DNA of 11,177 nt from DASXTB01 sp036505615 (GCA_036505615.1 DASXTB010000404.1:1-11177), one strand, 5' to 3'. Counted from the stretch's first letter, positions 1 through 6,933 are shown. The notes: generated from the letters alone by a model not told the origin. Numbers and translations are program-made.

Positions 1-397
1 CCCGGTCGAAATCTGGATCATTACGCCGGTACAACCGGCAGGATCCAGCGCCGAGGGATGCTCCGCGTCAATGCATCGCTGTAACTAGCGTCAAATCGTT
101 GATTACTCGGTGCCTCCTTCGCTACGAAAACATTTCGACCGTGCGCGGTCCACTCCGGCGACGTTCAAAATTTTTGGTTGGACGATTGGCGGGAATCGGC
201 GATCCGCGCTTGCAGGTAGAGGCCGCATACACGCTCATCGATCTCATAGCGCACGACGCATAGCTCTCGAACCCGCTAATGACGCAGGTGAAACGCATGT
301 CATAGCGCTCGAACCAGCATAAACACTGATTGAAACGCATGGTGCTCGAAGCGCAGGGGGCAACGTGTAATGGTCTCCCCTATACTCCCCCAAGGGG
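1..397. other. Intergenic stretch without a convincing gene
   Basis: I read all six frames and found nothing that resembles a known family. One plus frame is open from the left edge to a TAA at 82-84 (ending RRGMLRVNASL). It could be the last residues of a gene entering from the left, but 27 residues are too few to judge. Another plus frame stays open from 3 to 263 without a start. The stretch holds an imperfect tandem repeat (listed separately) and a small CCCC-CAA-GGGG hairpin at 387-397, just before the duplicated kinase-start block. Confidence 0.5.
259..341. repeat. Imperfect 41-bp tandem repeat
   Basis: Two 41-nt units, 259-299 and 301-341, are separated by one base. Both start CATAGC, share CTCGAACC near base 8, and end TGAAACGCATG; the middle has diverged, giving about 28 of 41 identical positions. 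Partial units flank them (CATAGCGC at 245-252, GTGCTCGAAGCG from 342). There is no long palindrome and too few units for a CRISPR array. The function is unknown; it may be a decayed minisatellite. Confidence 0.55.
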
Positions 398-502
398 CGT
401 TGACTTGCTCGGAATGGACAGCCTAACATGGCGACCAGTCGAAGGTCGCAAACGGTAGGTACCGTAATTTCCCACTACCGCGTTGAAGAGCGACTGGGAG
501 GC
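398..502 (+). repeat. Copy A of 105-bp kinase-start duplication
   Basis: This block matches 2602-2706 at 101 of 105 positions with no gaps. The four differences are all transitions. It covers 30 bp upstream of the ATG plus the first 25 codons of the kinase gene. Weaker similarity continues upstream to TGGTCTCC (371-378 here, 2581-2588 in the other copy) with a 6-bp length difference. Similarity stops abruptly after GGGAGGC, inside the glycine-rich loop. Confidence 0.9.
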
Positions 503-635
503 CGGTTCGACCAGCCAAGACCCAGCCAGAAACCGCAAGTCCGCGACTTCCGTCCCAGCAGATCACTGGATCACGCTCACTTATGCGGGTTTGGGAGATC
601 GGTCACCCAAGGAGACCTTAAAAGTGGCTTTGTGA
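428..635 (+). pseudogene. Truncated Ser/Thr protein kinase remnant
   Basis: The frame from ATG 428 reads MATSRRSQTVGTVISHYR, then EERLGG, the same start as the intact kinase at 2632. It then switches to unrelated residues (RFDQPRPSQ...) in place of the rest of the G-loop, so lysine, HRD and DFG motifs are all absent. The frame stays open to 670 but has no kinase content after residue 25. In another frame, 561-635 reads DHWITLTYAGLGDRSPKETL before a stop, which resembles the last TPR of the intact kinase (IAVIYAQLGDKTQAL). This suggests a kinase gene that lost most of its middle and then decayed. The N-terminal identity is seen directly; the TPR resemblance is weak and inferred. A short functional leader peptide is possible but unsupported. 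Confidence 0.6.
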
Positions 636-722
636 CCATGCTAGAAAGTGTCGCAAGCCCTGGAAATTGAATTTCGATGCAAACGGCGGTAGAGTCTCTC
701 CATCTCGGCACGCGGCCGCTCC

Positions 723-727
723 GGAGG
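723..727 (+). promoter_or_regulatory. Ribosome binding site of the GAF gene
   Basis: GGAGG lies 6 bases before ATG 734. This favours 734 over the in-frame upstream ATG at 677, which has no such site and would add 19 residues not expected for the family. Confidence 0.7.
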
Positions 728-733
728 CCAGCG

Positions 734-1471
734 ATGATTGCTCCAAAACCAGCAGATGAAAAGCAGAGACTAGCCACACTACGTGGCTATGAGATTCTCG
801 ATACGGAACCAGAGGCAGCTTTCGACGATCTCACGTTATTGGCTTCTTACATTTGCCAAACTCCGATTGCATTGATTAGCCTCGTAGACGCTGACCGTCA
901 ATGGTTCAAGTCGAAGATTGGAGTTTCACTCACCGAGACTTCGCGCGACATTGCCTTTTGCGGGTCAGCGATTCTCCAGTCAGATGTTTTCGTTGTGCCT
1001 GATGCTACTCAAGACGAGAGGTTTGCGGAGAATCCTTTGGTCGTCTCTGAGCCTAAAATCCGCTTTTATGCTGGTGCAGCTCTGATAACGGATGGCCACG
1101 CACTTGGAACCTTATGCGTAATTGACCGAGTGCCTCGGAAGCCGACTCCGGAGCAATTGGAAGCACTCAGAGCCCTGAGCCGCCAGGTGCTGGCGCAATT
1201 TGAGCTGCGGCGCAACCTCAAGATGCTGAGGAAATCTCTGGCAGCGCGTGATCGAGCGGAAGACGAAAAAAACCGTACCCTTCAAGATCTCAGGGCGGCT
1301 TTAGCGAACATACACACCTTAGAAGGATTGCTGCCAATCTGTTTGTCTTGCAAAAAGATACAGGATCAAAGGGGCAATTGGCAGCCCTTTGAATATTACG
1401 TGAGAGCGCACTCGGAAGCGAAGGTCACTCACAAAATCTGCCCGGAGTGTTCCAAGGCGATCTCAGCGTGA
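734..1471 (+). CDS. GAF-domain sensor protein with CxxC...CPEC tail
   Basis: Predicted soluble cytoplasmic signalling protein of 245 residues. An N-terminal RLATLRGYEILDTEPE segment leads into a GAF domain (about residues 26-160), with the family-typical DDLTLLAS, VDADRQWFKSKIG, FCGSAIL and YAGAALIT...LGTLCVID stretches. A charged coiled coil follows (about 160-197). The last 47 residues form a module beginning LLPICLSCKKIQD and ending KICPECSKAISA, with cysteines at 203, 206, 236 and 239 arranged as two CxxC pairs that could bind metal. GAF domains of this type are usually followed by a histidine kinase or GGDEF domain; none is present here, so it probably signals through a partner, or the CxxC tail is the output. 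The ligand is unknown. It sits after a kinase remnant and converges on the PEP-CTERM gene, 35 bp stop to stop. The GAF call is strong; the role of the tail is inferred. Confidence 0.88.
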   Translation: MIAPKPADEKQRLATLRGYEILDTEPEAAFDDLTLLASYICQTPIALISLVDADRQWFKSKIGVSLTETSRDIAFCGSAILQSDVFVVPDATQDERFAENPLVVSEPKIRFYAGAALITDGHALGTLCVIDRVPRKPTPEQLEALRALSRQVLAQFELRRNLKMLRKSLAARDRAEDEKNRTLQDLRAALANIHTLEGLLPICLSCKKIQDQRGNWQPFEYYVRAHSEAKVTHKICPECSKAISA

Positions 1472-1506
1472 GCGCCAGTAGGTCTTTCCGCAGCAGAAGA
1501 ATTGCT

Positions 1507-2235
1507 TTAGCGAATTCTTTGATGTTGTCTAGACGGTTTTCCCTCGCAGCAAATCCTGCCGCCGTTATCCCTGGGAAGCTGGAGCTGAGCCGAGGCGGAC
1601 TTTCGCCGTTTCAATCTGACAATCGCCGCAAGGCCCGTACCTAATAGGAGAATGCTGGACGGTTCTGGTACAACCGCATGACCCTGCAAGTCGAACGTGA
1701 TTGGTACGTTCGCCGGAATTAAGCTGAAATTGGAACTAGGTACAAATGAAGCAGGAGAGAGGCTTGCAAGTGCGAAACCCACAGTGCCCGATGAACTCGG
1801 AAGTATGCTGCTTGCGTAGACTACACCATTGTTCTTGATCGAATCGGAAGAGCTAAGGACGAGGTAGTACGTACCCCCGCCAAGTGTGAGGCTGGTTGTC
1901 AACGTGAAATACTGTCCTTGAGCTGGCAACCCGCTCACACTGAAAATCTCTTGGGCAAGGACATTCGCAGGCGTTGCCCCCGGCCCTAGGCTGTTCGTCA
2001 GTTGCAACGTTATTTGTCCGGAGCCGCCTTGAAATGGAGCGAAAAGTACGTTAATGGCGGAGAGGGTCACTGCTTGTGTCAGTGTAAAGGGCTGCGCAGC
2101 GGCTTGCGAAATGCTCAATGCTGCGCCGAAATTGCCCGGATTGTTTGTACCAAGCAAAATTGAATCAGCGCGAGCGCTCAAAGCGGTCAGCGAGATGACT
2201 ATGCCGATCAATGCGGCTCTTCTGAACACGAGCAT
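1507..2235 (-). CDS. PEP-CTERM sorting-domain exported protein
   Basis: A 242-residue exported protein. The signal peptide (about 1-23) has an arginine-containing start and a hydrophobic stretch ending SARA-D. The mature part (24-188) is low in charge and rich in S, T, G and L, with alternating beta-type patterns. The PEP-CTERM signal lies at 189-212: VPEP, a hydrophobic helix, then RLKRRK. In known systems an exosortase recognises and removes such a signal during transport to the envelope or exopolysaccharide. No exosortase is encoded here. Unusually, about 30 polar residues with an adjacent Cys-Cys pair follow the basic cluster, where PEP-CTERM proteins normally end within a few residues. 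The start is supported by GGAGG (2241-2245) five bases before the ATG. The gene is divergent from the kinase and convergent with the GAF gene. The cargo function is not recognisable. Confidence 0.85.
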   Translation of the reverse strand: MLVFRRAALIGIVISLTALSARADSILLGTNNPGNFGAALSISQAAAQPFTLTQAVTLSAINVLFAPFQGGSGQITLQLTNSLGPGATPANVLAQEIFSVSGLPAQGQYFTLTTSLTLGGGTYYLVLSSSDSIKNNGVVYASSILPSSSGTVGFALASLSPASFVPSSNFSLIPANVPITFDLQGHAVVPEPSSILLLGTGLAAIVRLKRRKSASAQLQLPRDNGGRICCEGKPSRQHQRIR

Positions 2236-2240
2236 ACTTG

Positions 2241-2245
2241 CCTCC
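2241..2245 (-). promoter_or_regulatory. Ribosome binding site of PEP-CTERM gene
   Basis: On the minus strand GGAGG lies five bases before the ATG at 2235, a near-ideal placement that fixes the start. Confidence 0.7.
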
Positions 2246-2264
2246 GAAGACGAAAATCCGGCGA

Positions 2265-2293
2265 ACAGTATGTCGTGTTCGGCTGCTTGTCAA
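2265..2293 (-). promoter_or_regulatory. Possible sigma70-type promoter for PEP-CTERM gene
   Basis: On the minus strand a perfect TTGACA (2288-2293) is followed after 17 bp by TACTGT (2265-2270), a poor -10 match. Transcription would start near 2258 and give a leader of about 20 nt ahead of the ATG, compatible with the observed ribosome binding site. The call rests on sequence pattern only. Confidence 0.35.
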
Positions 2294-2481
2294 GGTGAAA
2301 CCGTTTGCATATTTTCTAGCCGCTAAGTGCAGAATCGAATGATCCGCAGGAACCCTTGTCCGTCCCCCATCCCGAACTGTGAAGGTAGGTCAGTGGCCAA
2401 TCCCATCTGCTATTGGGAAGCGTGAAGAGCTATTATTGGAGGGATAAGGGTGCATATTCCCTCCCATCATGTTCTTCTCTG

Positions 2482-2535
2482 CAGCTCCACCTCCAGCTCA
2501 AATCCAGCTCGTCATCAGCTTCGCTTCTCTCAGCT
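2482..2535. repeat. Cluster of five CAGCT boxes at helical spacing
   Basis: CAGCT begins at 2482, 2494, 2505, 2516 and 2531, that is, spacings of 12, 11, 11 and 15 bp. The core AGCT is a palindrome, so each box reads on both strands. The cluster lies about 100-150 bp upstream of the kinase start. One box per helical turn would suit cooperative protein binding on one DNA face, but a simple low-complexity pyrimidine-rich tract is the plainer alternative. Confidence 0.4.
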
Positions 2536-2601
2536 GGCGCATTACTACTTAGTTAGCGCAGTGTGTTGTTTCAAAGTGCTTGGTCTCCTATCCGTTCGGG
2601 A

Positions 2602-2706
2602 CGTTGACTTGCTCGGAACGGACAGCCTAACATGGCGACCAGTCGAAGGTCGCAAATGGTAGGCACCGTAATTTCCCACTACCGCATTGAAGAGCGACTG
2701 GGAGGC
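2602..2706 (+). repeat. Copy B of 105-bp kinase-start duplication
   Basis: This is the partner of 398-502: 101 of 105 bases match, in the same orientation, at an offset of 2204 bp. It holds the last 30 untranslated bases and the first 25 codons of the intact kinase. Two of the four differences are amino-acid changes (T/M at residue 9, V/I at residue 19), one is silent, and one lies upstream of the ATG. Confidence 0.9.
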
Positions 2707-5070
2707 GGCGGTATGGGAGTGGTTTACCGCGCCCAGGATCTCCGCCTAGGCAGAAATGTAGCACTGAAGTTTCTTCCACCAGAGCTGGCGCGCGACCATC
2801 AGGCATTGGAGCGATTTCAGCGCGAGGCATGTGCCGCCTCTGCGCTTAACCATCCCAACATTTGCACTATTCATGAGATTGACGAATCGGATGGGCACCC
2901 TTTCATTGTGATGGAGGCTCTGGAAGGACATACCCTCAAACACCTCATCACCGGAAAAGCGCTCGACAGTACTCAAATCCTGGAGATTGTAATTCAGATC
3001 GCGGATGCGCTCGACGCTGCCCACGAGTCCGGAATCATTCATCGCGATCTCAAGCCGGCAAATATTTTCATCACGCGGCGTGGCCAGGCGAAAGTACTGG
3101 ACTTCGGGCTGGCCAAGCTGGTTGCGGCACCGCACAGAGTTGTGGAAGGAGTGGGCGCCTCAACCCTCCCTACAGCGGGAGCAACGGGAGATCTAACCAG
3201 TACCGGGGTCGCGGTGGGGACGGTTGCATATATGTCGCCGGAGCAAGCCCGCGGAGAAGAACTTGATCAACGCAGCGATCTTTTCTCGCTCGGTGCTGTG
3301 CTGTACGAAATGGCTACCGGGCGCCTGGCATTCGGTGCTGGGACTACGGCTGTTGTCTTTGAGGCGATCCTGAATCGGACGCCCGTGCCCGTCTTGCGGT
3401 TGAACCCTGATCTGATTCCTGATTTCGGCTGGATCACCGCCAAATTGCTGGAAAAAGACCGCAAGTTGCGCTATCAGTCCGCCGCCGAACTTCGAGCCGA
3501 TCTGAAGCGCGTCAAGCGTGATACCGACTCCGCGGGTGTTGCCACATCAGCGGTGGCAATCCGGCCCGAGAGCTCCCGGCGTACAAAATCCCTTGCCGCA
3601 GTCGGGATTGGTTTCGCCTTGCTCTTGTTGCTTGTTGCCTTGGCGCCGCGAAGTTGGCAGCAGAGCCTATGGGGCGGACTGGCGTCCGGCCGGGTTCGAT
3701 CTATCGCCGTACTGCCGTTCGTGAACGCGAGTGCCGATCCCAATCTGGAGTACCTCGCGGATGGCGTTACGGATGGAATCATCAGCAGTCTCACCCGCGT
3801 ACCGGAACTGAAGGTAATGGCTCGCAGCACAGTTTTCAGTTACAAAGGCAAAGAGACGAACGCGCGAAAGATTGGGAAGGAACTCAATGTCGATTCTGTC
3901 CTTTTAGGACGAATCGCGCAGCGGGGAGACACTTTAACTATCCAAACAGATTTGGTTCGTGTGGACGACGGATCAGAATTGTGGGGCGAGCAATACAACC
4001 GCAAAGTGTCTGACCTGGTCGCTGTGCAGGGAAACATCGCACAGGAAATCTACAACAGTCTTAGACCCAGGCTTACCGGTCAGGAAACCAGCCAACTAAC
4101 TGAGCACGAAACCGAGAACCCCGAAGCCTATCAGCTCTACCTCCAAGGTCTGTATTACTGGAACAAGTGGACGGAAAATGGGTTTAAAAAAGCAATCGAA
4201 TACTTCAATCAAGCCGTCCAGAAGGATCCCAATTACGCTAAGGCCTACGCTGGCCTGGCTGATACTTACAACTTCATGGGCGACTCCGGGTACGAAGCTC
4301 CCCAGCAAGTTTGGCAAGACGCGAAATCAGCAGCCATGCGGGCCGTCAAGTTGGATGATACCTTGGCCGAAGCCCACATCTCGCTGGCCCTCGTTCGTGA
4401 GAACTACGATTGGGACTGGCCGGGAGCTGAGAGCGAATTTAAACGGGCTATTCAGGCGAATCCCAATTCCGCAACAGCACGCCAATGGTATGGGGATTTT
4501 CTTATCAAGTCGAGCCGCTTCGACGAAGCGAAGGAGGAGCTGAAAAAAGCGCAAGACCAAGATCCTCTTTCATTGCTCATAAACACCAGTATCGGGCGGC
4601 AGCTCTTTTTTGCACGCCAGTATGAAGCGGCCATACAACAACTGAAAAAAACCTTGGATATGGATCCAAGCTTCGTACCTGCACAGCATGCCATCGAGGC
4701 AGCCTATGCACAAAACGGCATGTACCAGGAAGCCGTCGGCGAAAGGCAGAAAGTCCTAACTCTCTCAGGAAACCCCGATCTCGCTGCCGCGGTTGGTGAA
4801 GACTTTAGAAAGTCCGGCTACCCCGGTGTTTTGCAAAGTTGGTTAGAGGGTTTGAAAGAAGTTTCCAAGCGGCAATACGTTCCGCCCTACAACATCGCAG
4901 TGATTTACGCGCAGCTGGGAGATAAGACTCAAGCCCTTACTTGGCTCGAGCAGGCCTATAAACAACGTGACAGCAAACTCACGTATATAAAAATCGACCC
5001 GGCTTTCGATCAGGTCCGTTCAGATCCGCAATTTCAAACTATTCTGCAGCGAGTGGGCTTGCCGCAGTGA
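2632..5070 (+). CDS. Transmembrane Ser/Thr kinase with FlgO/TolB-like and TPR region
   Basis: An 812-residue Hanks-type kinase. The cytoplasmic kinase domain (about 17-295) is complete: G-loop GGGGMGVVY (24-32), ATP-binding lysine in VALK (K46), HRDLKPAN (137-144, catalytic D139), DFG (157-159) and GTVAYMSPEQARG (196-208). The activation segment between DFG and SPE is long, with several Ser/Thr residues. A juxtamembrane linker leads to one membrane helix (about 321-340). The outer part starts with SIAVLPFVNAS, an FlgO/TolB-like domain (about 355-485) containing the ELNVDSVLLGRI stretch. TPR repeats follow to the end (about 490-800), e.g. ENPEAYQLYLQGLYYWNKW and AIEYFNQAVQKDPNYAKAY. This layout is common in Acidobacteriota. 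It probably senses an envelope signal and phosphorylates unknown cytoplasmic targets. No strong ribosome site precedes ATG 2632, but the start fits the family length. Its stop is 18 bp from the convergent binding-protein gene. Confidence 0.93.
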   Translation: MATSRRSQMVGTVISHYRIEERLGGGGMGVVYRAQDLRLGRNVALKFLPPELARDHQALERFQREACAASALNHPNICTIHEIDESDGHPFIVMEALEGHTLKHLITGKALDSTQILEIVIQIADALDAAHESGIIHRDLKPANIFITRRGQAKVLDFGLAKLVAAPHRVVEGVGASTLPTAGATGDLTSTGVAVGTVAYMSPEQARGEELDQRSDLFSLGAVLYEMATGRLAFGAGTTAVVFEAILNRTPVPVLRLNPDLIPDFGWITAKLLEKDRKLRYQSAAELRADLKRVKRDTDSAGVATSAVAIRPESSRRTKSLAAVGIGFALLLLLVALAPRSWQQSLWGGLASGRVRSIAVLPFVNASADPNLEYLADGVTDGIISSLTRVPELKVMARSTVFSYKGKETNARKIGKELNVDSVLLGRIAQRGDTLTIQTDLVRVDDGSELWGEQYNRKVSDLVAVQGNIAQEIYNSLRPRLTGQETSQLTEHETENPEAYQLYLQGLYYWNKWTENGFKKAIEYFNQAVQKDPNYAKAYAGLADTYNFMGDSGYEAPQQVWQDAKSAAMRAVKLDDTLAEAHISLALVRENYDWDWPGAESEFKRAIQANPNSATARQWYGDFLIKSSRFDEAKEELKKAQDQDPLSLLINTSIGRQLFFARQYEAAIQQLKKTLDMDPSFVPAQHAIEAAYAQNGMYQEAVGERQKVLTLSGNPDLAAAVGEDFRKSGYPGVLQSWLEGLKEVSKRQYVPPYNIAVIYAQLGDKTQALTWLEQAYKQRDSKLTYIKIDPAFDQVRSDPQFQTILQRVGLPQ

Positions 5071-5088
5071 ATTGCCACCTCGCACGGC

Positions 5089-5583
5089 TCACCGAAGTTG
5101 ATAGCCTGGCTCTTTCGGCAATCGGCCATCTACCCGAACAACCTTTGAGCCGGGGCGAACGTCTCGCGCATCGATAAACGCGATAGCCCCTGGAATGGCA
5201 GTAACCAGTTCATTGGCCATGTCATTGGAGTAGACCACTTTGGGGGCGGTCGCCGATTCTGCTCGAAAAATCTTGGCAATCCAATACTGTTTGAACTGCG
5301 ACTCTGACATCTGGTAGATGACTTTCAGCACTACGTTTCGCTCTCGTGCGACGGGAGCGCGGATAAGCAAAACCACGGGGATATTCGTGCTCCAATATTG
5401 TCGATCACCGAGGAAAACCTTGCGCACCTCGGCCAAAGTGAGATTACTAACCGGCGTATCGGGATGGACTACGACAGCAACATCAACGTCGCCGGCGTTC
5501 TGAGCTATGGCGGACTGCAACAGGCATAGCAACAGGCAGCCGGTGATCAAGGCTCGGGACGCGAATTTCTGATTACCCGTCAT
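5089..5583 (-). CDS. Small PstS-like periplasmic binding protein
   Basis: A 164-residue protein with a cleavable signal peptide (1-27, ending AIA before Q28). The C at position 20 lacks a proper lipobox, so it is probably soluble in the periplasm. The mature part follows the PBP_like (phosphate ABC transporter binding protein) pattern: VVVHPDTPVSNLTLAEVRKV, FLGDRQYW, PVVLLIRAP, SQFKQYWIAKIF and a late AIPGAIAFID, matching the usual pGaIGYv motif. At about half the length of true PstS it represents a single-domain version. No ABC permease or ATPase gene is near. It lies 9 bp behind the porin gene on the same strand, almost certainly in one operon, so it may work with that porin in anion capture or sensing. 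The ligand is not proven. Confidence 0.8.
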   Translation of the reverse strand: MTGNQKFASRALITGCLLLCLLQSAIAQNAGDVDVAVVVHPDTPVSNLTLAEVRKVFLGDRQYWSTNIPVVLLIRAPVARERNVVLKVIYQMSESQFKQYWIAKIFRAESATAPKVVYSNDMANELVTAIPGAIAFIDARDVRPGSKVVRVDGRLPKEPGYQLR

Positions 5584-5592
5584 GTCTTCGTG

Positions 5593-6870
5593 TTAAAAAG
5601 TGAAGGCAGTTTGAAAAAATGCCCCATTGACACGGGGTTCGTCTACACCGGTACGTTGGTTGCGATACTCCCCTTTAAACGCAGCATAGTTCGTAATGTC
5701 GTATCTTACCCCAACTGTCGAGCCTACCAAATCTTCCACACTTGAAACACCCGAGACATCCCAAACTGGCTCGTTTAGCGGCCTATGAATATACTCGAAG
5801 CGATAATAGGGTTTCCATTTGTTTTCCAGCCAGGGAAGGCGATAAGCCAGTTGGATATAGAATGCCTGGCTGTTAAATATCTGAGAAGTTCGCAGATCGC
5901 GGTGATGAACATTGGCGAATTCCGATAGGAATTCGGGTCGCTCCTTGGTCCACACCACATCGGCCGCCGTGATCAATTCGTTAAAATTGTTTCCCGGCTG
6001 AGGAGTGAGTTTGTCGCCATACACCGAGCCCCCTAGCTGCAGCCCGTAAAATCGTGTGGGCCTGGCAAACACGCTGGCCACCCAGGCCCGGTTATCGTTG
6101 ATGTCGCCGCTGTCTCCGGCCCTACTCAGAATTGAGGACCGGCCGTTGCCCAATCCCACGCTGTAACCCAGGCCCAGTCCGCCCGAAGGGAGATTGCCTT
6201 CGGCCTGTAAACCAACGAAATGGACTGGAATGAAGGTTCCGCCAAACTGGACCATTTGCGGCCGGCTGATCGTGGTTTGCAACCAAGCCCCATGGTGAAA
6301 AGCAGTATTCCAATAACCAAGCGGCGTGTGATATTTGCCGAAGGAGATCTTGAAGTAATCATTGTAGTCGTATCGAATAATGGTCCGTTCTACCTGTACG
6401 TCATAACCTGCTGGCCGGGCCGTGAAGCTAAGTTCTCCGAAGTAGCCGACCTTTTTTGAGAGCGGCGAAGCCAGGTGGAGCACGAACTGTCCGAGATTGA
6501 AACCGCTCACTGATCCCTTTTGGTTCGTAGCTGAAAAGTCTACGTCAGCAAACCCACGGATTTGCAGGGAAGGATAATGCATTTCCGCTTCCCGAATTGC
6601 CGTTGAACTGGCGGCATGTTCAGAATGTGGCGCCGGTGCGGATGTAGCGTTATCCTGCGATTCTTGGCCCGGTGTTGGTGTTTGCAAATTAGCGGTCTGG
6701 ACCGCATCCTGCTTGCGCTGACGGTCCTCGAGTTCGCTGATTCGTTTCTCCAATTGCTGGATACGGTCGATCAGGCTTTGGACGGATTCTTGTTCTGCTG
6801 GCGAAGATGTCGCTTGGGCCAACGCGGTGCCACTGGCCAAAGCAAATATGAGAAGCAGTCGAGAGTACAT
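5593..6870 (-). CDS. Outer-membrane porin, phosphate-selective (OprO/P-like) type
   Basis: A 425-residue outer-membrane beta-barrel. The signal peptide (1-18) ends ALA. Residues about 27-57 form a short coiled coil with hydrophobic heptad positions L33, I37, L40, I44 and L47, as expected for a trimerisation stalk. A Pro/Ser/Ala-rich linker follows to about residue 100. The barrel runs from IRGFADVDFSATNQ to the C-terminal FFQTAFTF, whose final aromatic residue is the usual BAM recognition signal. FGKYHTPLGYWNTAFHHGAW and related strands resemble the phosphate-selective porin O/P family, but selectivity cannot be read from sequence alone. ATG 6870 is chosen over the in-frame TTG at 6888 because AAGGAG lies six bases before it and inside the longer version. 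It is co-transcribed with the small binding protein downstream; the MscS gene lies upstream on the same strand across a 180-bp gap. Confidence 0.85.
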   Translation of the reverse strand: MYSRLLLIFALASGTALAQATSSPAEQESVQSLIDRIQQLEKRISELEDRQRKQDAVQTANLQTPTPGQESQDNATSAPAPHSEHAASSTAIREAEMHYPSLQIRGFADVDFSATNQKGSVSGFNLGQFVLHLASPLSKKVGYFGELSFTARPAGYDVQVERTIIRYDYNDYFKISFGKYHTPLGYWNTAFHHGAWLQTTISRPQMVQFGGTFIPVHFVGLQAEGNLPSGGLGLGYSVGLGNGRSSILSRAGDSGDINDNRAWVASVFARPTRFYGLQLGGSVYGDKLTPQPGNNFNELITAADVVWTKERPEFLSEFANVHHRDLRTSQIFNSQAFYIQLAYRLPWLENKWKPYYRFEYIHRPLNEPVWDVSGVSSVEDLVGSTVGVRYDITNYAAFKGEYRNQRTGVDEPRVNGAFFQTAFTF

Positions 6871-6876
6871 GTTGAA

Positions 6877-6882
6877 CTCCTT
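6877..6882 (-). promoter_or_regulatory. Ribosome binding site of the porin gene
   Basis: On the minus strand AAGGAG lies six bases before ATG 6870. It falls inside the coding part of the longer TTG-started version, so it decides for the shorter one. Confidence 0.75.
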
Positions 6883-6933
6883 ACTCAAGGGTGGTTGAAG
6901 CTGATTCCCTACTAGGCTGTAAATGAGGCAGCC

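Larger units (their letters stand above)
2236..2631. other. Divergent intergenic region, PEP-CTERM gene to kinase
   Basis: This 396-bp stretch has no convincing coding sequence. It carries the PEP-CTERM ribosome site and possible promoter on its left, a pyrimidine-rich segment with regularly spaced CAGCT boxes in the middle (listed separately), and the upstream 30 bp of the kinase-start duplication on its right. No clear hairpin terminator or RNA gene was seen. Control elements of the kinase gene are expected here. Confidence 0.5.

Noticed and set aside
1..84. Open frame entering from the left edge and ending RRGMLRVNASL
   Set aside because: Only 27 residues, with no family recognised; cannot be told from chance.
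259..341. Possible CRISPR array
   Set aside because: Only two diverged units separated by one base, no unique spacers and no cas genes.
2604..2631. TTGACT followed by TAACAT after 18 bp, promoter-like, just before the kinase ATG and also in the duplicate copy
   Set aside because: The -10 would overlap the ATG and transcription would start inside the coding sequence; the next in-frame ATG (codon 9) is not kept in the other copy. Probably chance within a duplicated block.
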